Assembly: GCF_009870125.1 (NCBI RefSeq) | Contig: NC_046683.1 | Location: 39,819,869 to 39,883,868, forward strand | Source of the DNA: Drosophila pseudoobscura | Lineage: Eukaryota > Arthropoda > Insecta > Diptera > Drosophilidae | DNA: 64,000 nucleotides | Direction of reading: 5' to 3' | In this document: positions 47,272 through 59,418 of the stretch, in pieces | Numbering within the stretch: position 1 is the stretch's first letter | How the letters are laid out: each line of letters begins with the position of its first letter | Position numbers and translations under genes: made by a program | Notes under the pieces: generated by a model | The model's database searches: none | What the model saw: the letters and a program-made list of their open reading frames with translations, nothing else | What the model was told of the DNA's origin: nothing

Positions 47272-50200
47272 TATTACCTCAAGAACAGATACTTCGAAAC
47301 GTTTGTATCGGTGAAACCTAGAGAAATCTGTGTCTCTTTTTCTTGAATCCCATCCCACATTCGACGCGATAAACAAGGAAACAATCTTGGCCCGATCTTC
47401 CACGAGATAATATACGATTACAGAAGCAGACAAGAACTATGCGTCAGACGGACGACCTTGGGGCTGTTTCCATCTTCTCAAGATTATGGCATCTGAGGCT
47501 CTTTCTCTGGCTTGATATCTATGAAATCTCGCTGGTGGATAAGATAAAGATAAGAGACCTGCTGTTCCAAGAACTAGATTAAATATTCTTCCACTATCCC
47601 AAGCAAAAAGTGTCTTTCGACAGTTTTGTCGCCTGCTGCTCGAAAACGCAAGGCTCCTGTCAGCGACATCGTACCGTCGTGGACCCTGCCCTGTATCCCT
47701 GTAGCCCGCCCTGAAGATTGGATTGGATTGGCTTTGGCGCTTGGACCATGGGCTTACCTGACGAATGCGCTTCTCCTCGTTGGCAAATGGTGCCACACGG
47801 TGACCAGACGGGACGGCAACGACGTGGACTGCTGAGGACCGCTCGGACTGCTGCTGCTTCTTTGAAGGCTGCTTCTGACGTGGCGACTGCTGTGGCTGTA
47901 AGAAAATAAAACAAAGGCAAAGCGCTTCTTGAGATGGGGCTGGGAAGGCTGTAAAGGCTGCTAGGGGGATATCCAATGTAGACTTTATTTAAAAGGACTT
48001 AAAGACGACAAAAGGAGAGCGAGGAGGCTGGGTCTTGGGAGTCTTGGGAGAAGTTGCGAAAACATTGTCTCGGCTTTTGGCCTGGGGTTTTTGGTTTACC
48101 TCTAAGCTCATTAATTTTATTTGCCTCTTGCGGCGGTGGCACCAGCAACGGCAACGGCAACGGCAACGGCAGCAACTGCTGTTCGTTCGTGTCTCGAGTG
48201 CTGCCCTCCACAGAAAGATACAAATTGAAAGCACGCACAGATACGCGGATACATTTCGAGGAGAGACAATCGCATATGCAAACGAGTATGGGGAATACCT
48301 GAACACCCACAAAAGAAAGGACATTAAGCGGAAGAGACGCTGCTCAGCCGCAGACCGAAGTGACCTGCTGCATGACCGAGGACCGTGCGACCGAGGAGTG
48401 CTATTGCAAGACGCTCTATGCCAGAATGTTTACGTATTTAAGAGCCGTTCCCCCAGTTGCTGGATCTAAAGGAACAGCGGGAGGGTTCCTGTGGTTCGCT
48501 TCCGTGCGGCCTTCAGTGCTTCAGTGCACACTCACACTCGTACACTCGTACTCATAAGCTACAGATACAGAGATACAGCGATACAGCGATACAGGGATAC
48601 AGTCAGGTGTGGGAGTGCTCGTGGAAATGTGGTTCAAGGTTTTTCCACGGTTCGCGACAAAAAGTGAAAGTGAATTATTAAAAACAATTGCAATTGGCGT
48701 TGATAAAAGTGCACACGGCATACACGGCATACACGGACACAGACACACGGCTACCGCGTGCCCCAGTGGTCGATAATGGAAATTTCTGCCCAGAGCCGGC
48801 GCTGCAGCCACGGACACGGGCAGGGGAGTGCTCGCTGGGGATCCCCTGAGTGGATATCGCACAAGGGGCACTTTTCCGGGGGCTCTGTCGGCGGACAAGT
48901 GTCGAGTGAGCGGCCATTAACTGGAGATCTCTTAAGATATCCCCAGGTTGGGGCTTTTCGAAAGGGTTTTCCGCATTTTACTTTTAGGGAGATTTTTTAG
49001 GTAGAAAAGCTGTTGCTTCTTCCATGAAAAGTGATTTCTTTCCCTTCATCTGTCTAGGGGCTCCTGTTCTTTGATTAATGATTGGTCGGACAAGTGCAAC
49101 ACGCGCTGCTTCCCTACTTCTTTGCCGAGCAAAAAGAATGTCAGTCGGTCTGTCTGTCAGCAGCATCCGTGGTCCATGTTTTGCGTCCAAAAATAAACTT
49201 TCTTGTGGGTCCACAGAGGGACAGAGGGCGGGCCATGATTTATGTCATTTTATTTAATTTTAATTGAAAAACTTGCACTCCAGACGAAACACCAGACACA
49301 CAAAAAAACCCGAAAAGCTGCTGCACCAAAAGCCAAATATAATTAAAATGGCATTTAAAATGTTCTCCTCCTCAAGGATACACATAAGTACAGTGCCGGT
49401 ACAGACCGCCCTCCGTCCCCTGGAAGCCACACCCATGGCCATGGGACAAGGACAAGGACACGGACACGGACAAGGGAAATGTGAATAAATATCAAGACAA
49501 AGGCACAGGCAGCGGCACCGGCACACGCCGCAAATGCAAATGTGGGAATGACTTTATTATTAAATGGAGCTCTCCCCTGTTTGTATTCTGTTTTGGCAAA
49601 TAATAAAAGATACTCTCTGCCACTTTCTGGGGCAGCAAATCATGTTGCCAACTGCATTCGGTGGCAGCGCCTCCGCTCATATAAATATATGTGTGACAAA
49701 TGCAAATGATGTTGCCACAGAGCGAGTGGAGCGGGGCGATTATGAACTCCAAGAGTCCAAGAGTCCAAGGGTCCAAGAGGCGCAGCAGCAGTCTATGAAA
49801 AGCAGTCAACAGTCGCAGGAGTCGCCGGAGTCGCCGGAGTCGCCGGAGTCGCCTGCCGCACAGTGGGGAACGCCCAAAGGAAAAACCTTGGTCCAAGTAT
49901 CGCTGCTGGAATTTCCTTTGACCTCTCTCTTTCGCTCTGGCTCTGGACTCTGGCTAGAGCTGCAGCTACAGTTCATGCCACATTCCCCCCACAGTGCCAC
50001 AACTGGAGCAAAAAAAAAAACCTAGAGACACAGACACAAAACGCCATAAATCATGCGGCAACAACATAAAAAAGCAGTGCATGTGTGTATGTGTGTGTGT
50101 GTGCCACAGACAACAAGCAACAGAAATATGGTAACAAATGGGAAAACAACTAGAAAAAAAGGTAGGCTAGTCTTTGGAGGGGCTACGCCGATGCTGGGAA

Positions 50201-51581
50201 TACCCTTCTCCCTTTCGAGCATATTCTACCGTACTTCATGGGAATACTCGCTACTCGCTGCTCGCTGCTCGCTGATTCGTTACTCGTTACTTCTTAGTGA
50301 AGATATTACTCGCAACTGCTTCTTCACGAATGCTGCAGCATGGTAGAAGCATTTGAGTGGGCTGCGTTTTGAGTGCTTTTATTGCATTAACGTCAATAAA
50401 TTAGAATGCTGCTTGCGGCATGATCCAGCATGTGGCTGACTCACTCACTCGAAGCAGCAGCTGGCGGCGGAGGCGCGTGCTGTCTGACCGTTGATCGGCG
50501 GCATTCGGCACGTATTCAAGTGTGTGTGCCACCAGCAATATGAACTTGTTGCCCACTGCAAAAGCAACAGCAACAGAAGCATACACACTCGAGCAGAAGT
50601 CGTGGGGGCACTACGTCTAGAGATGGGAGCGGCGCGGAAGTGTACTTCGAGATGCAATGTTCCTGCTAATGCGACACAGAAAGGAACATCCACGAGTATG
50701 AGTCTCCACTTGAAAGGATAAGCAAGTCTTCATCAACGAGTACAAGTTCGTGCCATCAACGAGTGGCGAGAGTATTTTCATTGGGGAGTAAAGAGTATTT
50801 GACATCGAGTGGCGATCTTTTCACGGATCAGTAGTGCAGTTTACTTTGGAAAAGTAAATACCCTCACCATCCGCGAGTGGAGGAGACCTATCATCGATGG
50901 GCAAGGTCCCAAAGCGTCCTTTTATCGTATTTATAGTGACGATTCTTTTCATTAACGAGTTCGACCCTAGTGCCGTTCTGAATTGTATGGCTCGTGTGTG
51001 GCTTTCGTACTACGAGAGCAGTGCCACATAATGTTGCAGAGCACATGCCGGCCCTAATCTCATCGCTAATTCCAATTACGTAGGCCCTAACGGTAGTCGT
51101 ATTTCTAGCACGTTTTCACATGCCATTTCTGTTGCTGTTTCTGTTGCTGTTTCTGTTGCTGTTGTGGCTGCCACATCTGGGCAAAGAGCACGTTGCCACG
51201 TGTCGCCCGTTGCATTCAAATGCAACCTACTCATGGACACACATCGACCAAAACTTAATTCTGTATCCCCGCTAGTGAGAGTGCGAGAGCGAGTGGGAGT
51301 GGAAGTGGGTGGGGGGGAGCGTGCGGAGCGTTGCAAGCTCTCAGCTGTCACAACTGCCTTGAGATGTTGCTCTTCTGCTGTTGCTGCCACAGGTAACGCA
51401 ACGTAATACGGCAGCAGCAACATCCTCCATCGACAAAGGCGACCGACAGCCTTGTCTTTGAAATGTGTGCGGAAATTGTAATGACAGCTGCTGCCACTCC
51501 TTGTCGGCTCCTGATCGGCACTTGCCTTGTGGCTCCCTGCCGCAAATTGTTGCCTTTGTGAGGGTCAGAAAGCTGTCGACG

Positions 51582-51609
51582 ACAGCAGCAGCAGCAGCAG
51601 CAGCAGCAG
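51582..51609 (+). repeat. (CAG)n tract
   Basis: Nine CAG triplets; a similar tract lies at 51891-51917. Confidence 0.95.
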
Positions 51610-53744
51610 AACGACAGCAGCAAATGGGGCAGCAACAGCAGTGGCTGTGGCAGTGTGACGCGGAGAAACAAAAGCAACGGCGGCGGCGATAGCCTGCCAA
51701 ATGGGAAAAGACAAAACAAAGCTTTAAGCTGTTATTCCTCTGCCAGGCCAGTCTCAATAAAATGAAATTAAAAACTTTAAATAAGAAGAGGCCAGGGGAC
51801 GCCAGGAGAGGCCAGGAGACGCCAGGAGACGCCAGGATGCAGGCAAAGGCGGGAGACAATTTAATCAAGCAACTGGCAAATGAATGCCCAGAGCAGCAGC
51901 AGCAGCAGCAGCAGCAGTGTCAGTGGCACAGGACTCTCCGGCTTCCAGCTAAGCAAAGCATTTGCATGCCAGCAACCACAGCAGAAGCAGCAACAGAAGC
52001 AGCGGGGACTTGCAACAGCAACAGAGAAACAATCAAAAAGTTTTTAAAACAAATTAAAACTTGACGACAACGAGAGGAAGGACTAAACTGCAATGGCTTT
52101 CACTTCCAGAGCTCGTTCCCTCGCTCGGCCGTTCCCCTGGAAGTGCTCCACGAATTTATTATGCGGTCAATTGCAAAAGGCCCGAAAATGCGAAAGGGCT
52201 GACCCTTTGAAGAGCACAACGACCGTCAGATGCCCTTCGTCTAGGCGTCTGTGCGAATGAACAGAAAGAAAGAATTCTTTCTGTGCCCCCGCCATCCAGA
52301 GCCTTCGCTGAAAGAGGGTATGGGAAACGGGTGAAAGGGGCTCCATCGCCCCCAAAAGGACTGTGTGACAGCTTTAGCCTTCATTAGCCCCTCGAAATAT
52401 GAAAGTTTTCGCTCGCTCGCTTTAACTTTTTCATGGCCCAGAGGTGTCGGCATTCGGGACTCCTTCAGGGCGCTTCCTCCTGCTGTTTCCTCTTCAATAA
52501 ACAGCAATTAATTCAAGCTATTAGCCCAAGAAAAACAACATCTTTGCAGCACTTGCAGCACTTGCAGGACTTGCAGGACTTGGCGGAGGCAGAAATAATA
52601 TTACGAGTAGCCCACGAAAGCACTTGGAGTTTTCCATTTCCAGTCAGTTTCCCCAGTGGGAACAGCGGGAATGGCACAGTTAGTCATCATTCCAATCGAA
52701 TGGCCTTGACTGTTCCAAAACTGAGGGAGAACTTGCAACATAAAGATGAAAAACTTGCAACAGAAGATGAAAAACTTGCAGGAAGAGGACTTTTTGTTGG
52801 TTGCTGCAATCGCAAACAAAACTTAAATCGAATTCTTGACAAATGATGCGCGAATTTTTCACCAAGGCACAGCAACGGGACTTCTCCCGTCTCCCGGAGA
52901 CGGCACAGGGTCTCAAGACTCTTTGCAACATCATTCACCTCTGGTCGATATTCATTTGCCTCTCCCAAAAGTGCCATCCAAGAGAGAGTCTCCTCTAGAA
53001 ATTGTTTCGAGATTGATGCAACAAAAAAGAAAAGAGCCGGGTGGGTGCCCACCTCAAGGTTACATCTTGGCTCAATTACCTATTCACTTCTTTTTACTCT
53101 CTTCTCCTTGCTTCTTTTCTTTTTCTTTGTCTTTCTTCTTTCGGTTGGCTGTTCCTCTCTGGCTGTCTGCGTTTTGGTCAAAAAGGTTTGGGCCAAATTC
53201 GAAAACAAGAAGTCTTACGCTTGAGTGCACAGCCGAGGGTCCGACTCTGTCTCTGTCTCTGGCTTTGTCTCTGGGTCTGGGTCCTCCTCTGGTCAGGTTC
53301 CTCTCCGCTTCTTCTGCTGCCTCTCTTGCTGCTTGACGATGATGATAAGTGCGCCTGGCCACACTGGAAATGTAATTAGAGTGCAGCCGAATGCATCCGA
53401 CAAGGGCGTGTGCATGGCGATGGCAAACAACTAAAATTATTTGATGGGACACGCCCCTCCCCCTGCCATCAAAAGGTGCTGCGGAGGTGGGCAGTGGCCG
53501 CGGAACTGGAACTGGAGGTGGACCTGGTTAAGGGTGAACTTGAGGCCATTACTTGCTTGGGAAATACCTTAATTTCTGGCAGCGAAAGACAAAAGAGTGG
53601 AAAGACTTGAGTCATGGAGGCACATATAGCACATCAATCGAGCAAAAAAATACTCCGAATTGGGAAACCGAAGGGATGAAGGGCTTCTTTTTATTGGAAC
53701 ACACTCCAGAGAGCAAGTCACATACACCTCTGTATGTGAACCGC

Positions 53745-54299
53745 AACTAGTTGCCACTTGCTCTTAATTATTTTCACACTGGAACAGGGAATTGTAACGA
53801 AGCCTTAGAAGTAGTTATTTATATGGGACACAATGCCATGGAGAATAGAATTCAATGTATTTCCAGCTCAAAATTAAAAGATATGCCGTTATGAACTGGT
53901 TCAAAATATGCCATCCTTTGCTGGGGTTCAGGGTGTTACTAGAACTAGTTCTTCGAAACTAAGGTTAGTGTGAAAACTTAATCTAAAACGTGTTCAAAAT
54001 GTGTGAATGATGGTTTTTTAGGTGGAACTAGTTCCTACAGTTCACATTTTCAGTAGCTCGTACTGGAAATTGGAAAGGTTTTCAAATAAAGGTGATAAAT
54101 AAGGGTGATTTTTCACTGGAACTAGTTATTTTAGTGGCTGGAACTAGTTAATTTTTACATATATGGAAAATAGCTTTCTGTAGGCATTATAATCATAATA
54201 CATTAGGTGAACCAGTTTAACTTTAACCAGTTCCTTATAAAACCTGCAACTGTCTCTGTTCTTTCGGGCTCTGTTCTCATCTGGAACTTTGAACTAGTT
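53745..54299. promoter_or_regulatory. Homotypic cluster of nine AACYRGTT octamers (Grainyhead-type)
   Basis: AACTAGTT starts at 53745, 53943, 54026, 54120, 54142 and 54292; AACTGGTT at 53894; AACCAGTT at 54210 and 54225. All fit AACYRGTT and the published Grainyhead core ACYNGTT. Several are preceded by CTGGA or TGGA. Spacings (149, 49, 83, 94, 22, 68, 15, 67) are irregular, unlike a tandem repeat. About 0.03 such octamers would be expected in this length at random. This is a strong candidate enhancer or promoter-proximal element bound by a CP2/Grainyhead-family factor. Confidence 0.6.
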
Positions 54300-54335
54300 C
54301 TTTAATTTTTTAGCCGGCGGCAGCGAGAGAGATGA

Positions 54336-55166
54336 TCGATTGTTATACTTCTTGGATCCAATTTTGCTGTCTGGTTGGGTGCGTGTTGCGTGTTGGAAAA
54401 CATAATTTTGTCACAAATAGTGCCTCAGTTCTTCGGCAATGGCCGGGAGACGACTCTGGATACGTCTTCGAACACTAATTTTGCGTCTTGTCTCACATTT
54501 TTCCTCTCTCCTCTAGCTAAGTCTGATGTGATAATACAATTGACAACAATCACAGCTAGTCGCATACTGCTCCAGTGTTCCTTTTGGATTCGACAATTGT
54601 ATCCATGCCCAAGACATGATTTTTTGTTGTTTGAAAAACTAAATATATTCCCTCCGAGTGGTCAAAAGAGCTGTCAAAATGATCCAGTTACAACTCATTT
54701 GAAAGAGAAGAATTTTGATGAGAAATTAGGCGACTGCAACCACAAATCCAGGATGCTACGAGCATTCCCAGAGTTAATTGCATATTTCTTTATTTTGTGG
54801 GTTGCCTTCAGGGGAACCACAAGCTCCAGTACCAGTGGCAGTGGCAGTGCCAGTGCCAGTGCCAGTTCAAATTCCAATTCCAATTCCATTGGCTGCCACC
54901 CACGCAGCAGGCATCAGCAAACACTCTGCGTAATGAACAAACAGATGAAAGAATTGAAAATTCATGAGTTTCCCTTTTCGAGGGCCGACCCCGAGAATCC
55001 ACATCTGGGTGTGCGTGTGTGTGTGGATTGTCCGAACAGATTTGCAATAAATACGAAAATCCCGCAGGGGCGCTCCACAGAAGGAGACGAGTTTCTGTGT
55101 GGGTTTTGCTGTGCATCGCATCGCATCGCATCGCATCGCATGGCATCGCATTCCATTGCCACATAA
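54336..55166 (+). CDS. Long open frame, possible exon of an unrecognised gene
   Basis: A run of 277 codons without a stop, in sequence of ordinary base composition. There is no ATG in its first half; the first is at 54753 and begins MLRAFPELIAYFFILWVAF, which resembles a signal peptide and would give a 137-residue product. A very good 3' splice site (TTTTCCTCTCTCCTCTAG, ending at 54516) lies inside the frame, so the real unit might be an exon from 54517. The middle contains Ser-Gly, Ser-Ala and Ser-Asn dipeptide repeats from simple DNA repeats (54830-54890), and the end runs through a GCATC array (55112-55150). No domain is recognised. The part from 54517 to 54830 looks most like ordinary protein. 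Confidence 0.3.
   Translation, partial: SIVILLGSNFAVWLGACCVLENIILSQIVPQFFGNGRETTLDTSSNTNFASCLTFFLSPLAKSDVIIQLTTITASRILLQCSFWIRQLYPCPRHDFLLFEKLNIFPPSGQKSCQNDPVTTHLKEKNFDEKLGDCNHKSRMLRAFPELIAYFFILWVAFRGTTSSSTSGSGSASASASSNSNSNSIGCHPRSRHQQTLCVMNKQMKELKIHEFPFSRADPENPHLGVRVCVDCPNRFAINTKIPQGRSTEGDEFLCGFCCASHRIASHRMASHSIAT
55112..55150 (+). repeat. (GCATC)n pentamer array
   Basis: Seven GCATC units, one changed to GCATG. Confidence 0.9.
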
Positions 55167-55270
55167 CCATAATTTGTCACAGATTGTTTGTTTCGTTCGT
55201 TTATTAGCCATGAGGCATGCTATTCATGAATCAATCCAAGCGATTCGGTCATCGCTCTCTGAGAAAGTCT

Positions 55271-55307
55271 CTGGCACTGGCACTGGCACTGGCACTGGCA
55301 CTGGCAT
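55271..55307 (+). repeat. (CTGGCA)n hexamer array
   Basis: Six near-perfect units. Confidence 0.95.
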
Positions 55308-56392
55308 CGATCATCGATCGGTTCGACTCCGGTTTCTGCGATCTGCGATCTCCGATCTGCAGCAGATCTTCATTTGGTCTCTCAAATGCGAAAGCGCTGA
55401 CCAAAAATCAAAAAATTGTCACACAACTTTCGCTCTCGTAAATCCAAATCCGAGTTCGAGTTCGTTCATCTTTTCGTCGCATCAAAATTGAGGCCCCAAA
55501 TGTGGGGCATGCAACGGTTAAGAATCATAAATTGCATAAATTTTACCTTTGCCAAAAAGTTTGCTCATCCCCGAGGCTTGAGGCATCATCATTCATGTGA
55601 ATATTTGACTTGATTTCGGAGTTGCAGGAACAGCAGTCGTGCCACACACATCATCCTTCAAGGCTGCTGCTGCTGCCGCTGCTGCTGCTGCTGTGTGGCT
55701 TTGATTTCCATTCATTACGAAAGTTCTGGGGCAACTCCTGTGATTGGCTTCTTTGGCTAAAAGAATCTCCCTCCCCTCGCCCCCCGCCCCCGCACTCTCT
55801 GCACATCTTTGCAGGGGGGGAATTTGATCCTGGGATCCTGCCGAACAACAAAGTTTACCCTGCAACAATGGGGCATCATTTGGTGCCTAGGACTTCCCTC
55901 CACTTGATTGGAGCCCCCCCCCAATAGGGGTGCTGTACGGAATGTATCCACTTGCTGGCCCCAACTTTTCGCCCCTAACGAATCATTTAAAGTTTCGTTG
56001 TGACCAAAAGACACAGACAAAAGACGCGGACGGAAGAGACGGATCGTGGAGCACCCAAGGAGAAGCCATAAAGCCAGTGCCCGCCCCCGGCACCCTTCGC
56101 CCAGCACTTTAAAGTTTTCCATCAGACGAGAATCCACATCGAATGGACACCTGAGAAGAGCCGCGCGCGCCGGCCTGACCATTGGGTCAGTGGCAGTCCA
56201 AGAGCTCCGATCTGTGCTTGCCTCTGTGGTGCACCCCCTCCCCTGTGGCACCGCCTCGAATGGGGGGTGGAGGGGCTGGCGGCTCCACGCATCGCTGCGA
56301 CAAGTTCAAGTTTAATAGACGCGCGATTCACGCGCTGTAAAAGTCGCCAGCAAAACGCTACACAACGGCATTTGATAGAAAAAACCACACAG

Positions 56393-56393
<1 letters not shown>

Positions 56394-56423
<30 letters not shown>
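56394..56423 (+). repeat. (CA)n microsatellite
   Basis: Uninterrupted CA dinucleotides over about 30 bases. Confidence 0.95.
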
Positions 56424-56426
<3 letters not shown>

Positions 56427-58274
56427 ACACAGACACGCAGCAAACTGACTTTGGCAACGTGTCAAGCCGGTTTCGGTATTCGGTTTCTCGCTCCAAAGAG
56501 TTGCCTTCCAGCGGCAACGGCAGCGGCAGCGGCTGCGGCAGCGGCTGCGGCAGCACATGGCCACCGGTCAACATTTTTGCAGCACGCGTCCCACTCCCAT
56601 AGATACACAGATACAGATGCAAACACTTACAGGGGCTAGCCCCCACAAGAAAGTAAGAAAAATGCGATCCGGTTTGGCTTTGGCTTCCCGAGAGGGAGGG
56701 GCCTCCCCCCCATCCACGCCGCTCCGCTCAATAAAAATGTTAATTTGAAACTGTAACAAGTTCAACAACATCCAACAACAACCAACAACAAGCAACGCGA
56801 CTCAACAACAAATTGCAGTTTCACCTTATAGATACAGATGGATTGAGTATCTGGCAGATGGAGCAAGAGACAGATAGGTAGATACGTATTCCAACAGATA
56901 ATACGATCCCCAAGTCAAGAGGTTTTCCAACGATAGTGCTCACGCATTTGGTTCCCTGACAAAACCAAAGATTATATGTATCTCTCGATGGATCGATGAT
57001 TAGAGTTCGTTCATTGAAAAACTGACTCGCAAGAGCTGATAGGATGATTGCTTGGGGGCTCGCAGTCCACTATTGGAGCACTCTAATCATGGGGGACGGG
57101 ACCCCCTTCGTATCTTTGTTGCACAATTGGCGGCATCTTTTGGGTTCACATTTTGGGCTGTGTAAATCTCCCAACCGGACGCTATGGCTCTGTCTGTGGC
57201 TCTGCTCTTCATGAAGAAATTACTTGTACAGTGTTTTAATTATCATTCGCTCAGCGTTCAGTGTTCAATTGTCCGTTTCCGCCTCCAGACGACAGCCAGA
57301 CTCGAAACCATAGACCGAGACCAAAGTTCGAGAGCAACGCACACAATGGTCCCCCAGCTCGACATAAATAACAATAATAATAGGAGTAACACTCGCGCGT
57401 AACAATAATCGCGGTATTCATCGTCTTCTGTGCCTCCGCCATCCATCGATTGCCGTTGCAGCGTTTCGTTAAATAAATAAATATAAATATCGTAACAGTT
57501 TTATTCATCATCGTCATTGATTATGGGCCCCCTGTTCCCCTCCGTGTGGGCCTCGTGTATTTTCCATGGTCCATCAATTGGAATTGGGAGCCAGAAGATG
57601 TGGCATGTAGCAGCGGCATGAAGCAGGGGAATCCATTGCAGGAGATCCATTGTTTCGCGATTGAAATTATTGAGATCCTGAAAACGACATCCCTTCGAGG
57701 AAGTCCTAGCTAAACATGTCCCTATTTCGACGGTTCAGAATAGTTTTTCCGCGCACAATTAGGTGCCTATCTGCGTTCCTCAGATCTAGATATATTTTAC
57801 TAATTCAAATTCCCCTTATGTACGGCCGTAATACTACCATACCGAATGAACGGTTTAACACATAATAATATACAATTAAGACACTTTTTGGGTCCGTCAG
57901 ACCATCCAAAAGGATTATTTCTCTGACATCCACTTTGAATCATTTTTACAGAATTTATTTTGCTACCCATCGTACCCGATTCCCCATTCGCATACCTATA
58001 AAGTCTTTCTGTTTTCCTGCCACAAATCTCTTCTCTCTTCTCCATTTTCTCCGTTTCGTGGGGAATAACCAATCCATTTTCAAGCGACATTCAACGCCTG
58101 CAAATCTGTTGAAAAACTCCCAGAAAAAAACCAGGTCCATGACTCAGATAAAGTTTCGTTCGTGGCGCAACAGAATCGCTTTTGAGTGGAATTCACGGTG
58201 GAGGGGTGGGTGGTGTGGCGATGATTCGCTCAAGCCCGTCATCGTATTCGATCGGATCACATAGCACGCATACG

Positions 58275-58306
58275 CATCGGCATCAGCATCAGCATCAGCA
58301 TCAGCA
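58275..58306 (+). repeat. (CATCAG)n hexamer array
   Basis: Five units. Confidence 0.9.
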
Positions 58307-59386
58307 TTGTATAAATCAGAAGCGACAGGCAGCAGCGGCAGCAGCAGCGGCGGAGGAGGAATTAGCATATCGTTAATGATGAACCAGAGACCACCCCCCC
58401 CCCCCCCCTGCCACCAGCCTCCCTCCCTCTATCCAGCAGCAGCAGAGGCAGAGGCAGAGGCAGAAGCAGTCATTCATTCGATTGGCAGCCAACGCATAAA
58501 TGTGTTAATTTATATTCGATTAATTGTTAATTTTCGACCAGCGACCAGCGACCGCGGGGGCACAATAAAAACACAAATAAAAATGTCGCACATTGATTTC
58601 CGCAAAACGTTTTTCGACCGGCCAGACAGACGGACAGACAGCCAGTGAGACAGAGAGACAGAGAGACAGAGAGACGGGACAAAAGGTCGAGCAACTTTCA
58701 CGCCATAAATATCACGCGGGGTATCGCCAGAGACAATTCTAAAATTGAAATGTTTTTGTGGAATGCCGTTTGACGGCTGTTGCCACTTACTGCTACCCTG
58801 TAAGAGGGGGGACTTCAGACAGAAGGAGCCATGTGGCGACCTTAGGGATCCAGGAAACAACAGCAAAGCTCCGTGGATCGCGGAGAATCCGAGTAATCCG
58901 AGAATCTTTGTTGACGAGTTTGTGCATCCTGCAGCAGCACTCCTCGGTCGTCAGGTCTGCGCTTCTGCTTGGAACCGCCTGGGAGGAAGGAATGGAATGA
59001 CTATTTCTAGGACTCAGACGCTTGTCGGACTGTGGGCCTGCTTTTATCTCCAGGATCCAGCTGTTGGCCTGGAATGCCACCGTAGAGGGTATCGAGTGCT
59101 TCGTATCCCTTCGCCTTTGCGGTCGTATCTTTTTCCTATCGTCTTGTTTAGTATTTTGTTAATTGACTCGCAATTAGACGCCGGCGACGGGGAGGCACAC
59201 GCACAAAAGTCACTGACAAACGAATTGAATGTTCGAATCGAATGCCGAATCGTTGAATGGCGGGGCAGTGTCACAGCCTTGGGACTGGGGACTGGGGACT
59301 GGGGACACGCCCCAAGCCGAATGCTTGTCAATGATTTATGTTTTGATTGCATATGAGAGGAGGAAAGGGGGAGGGCAGCGCCAGTG

Positions 59387-59418
59387 CCAGCGGCCAGCGG
59401 CCAGCGGCCAGCGGCCAG
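59387..59418 (+). repeat. (CCAGCGG)n 7-bp array
   Basis: Four perfect units plus a partial one; an adjacent GGGGACT array lies at 59280-59307. Confidence 0.9.

Larger units (their letters stand above)
46700..53740. other. Long gene-free region, second part
   Basis: No recognised exon. A short Cys-containing frame near 48357-48425 (+), reading TCCMTEDRATEECYCKTLYAR, is protein-like but isolated and not flanked by clear splice sites. There are CAG tracts, GT and GGGGTACC arrays, and a series of AACGAGT-containing repeats near 50690-50960. Confidence 0.45.

Noticed and set aside
55240..55345. Possible tRNA, from GGTTCGACTCC resembling a B box
   Set aside because: The upstream 70 bases are a CTGGCA microsatellite and no acceptor stem pairs with the downstream sequence.
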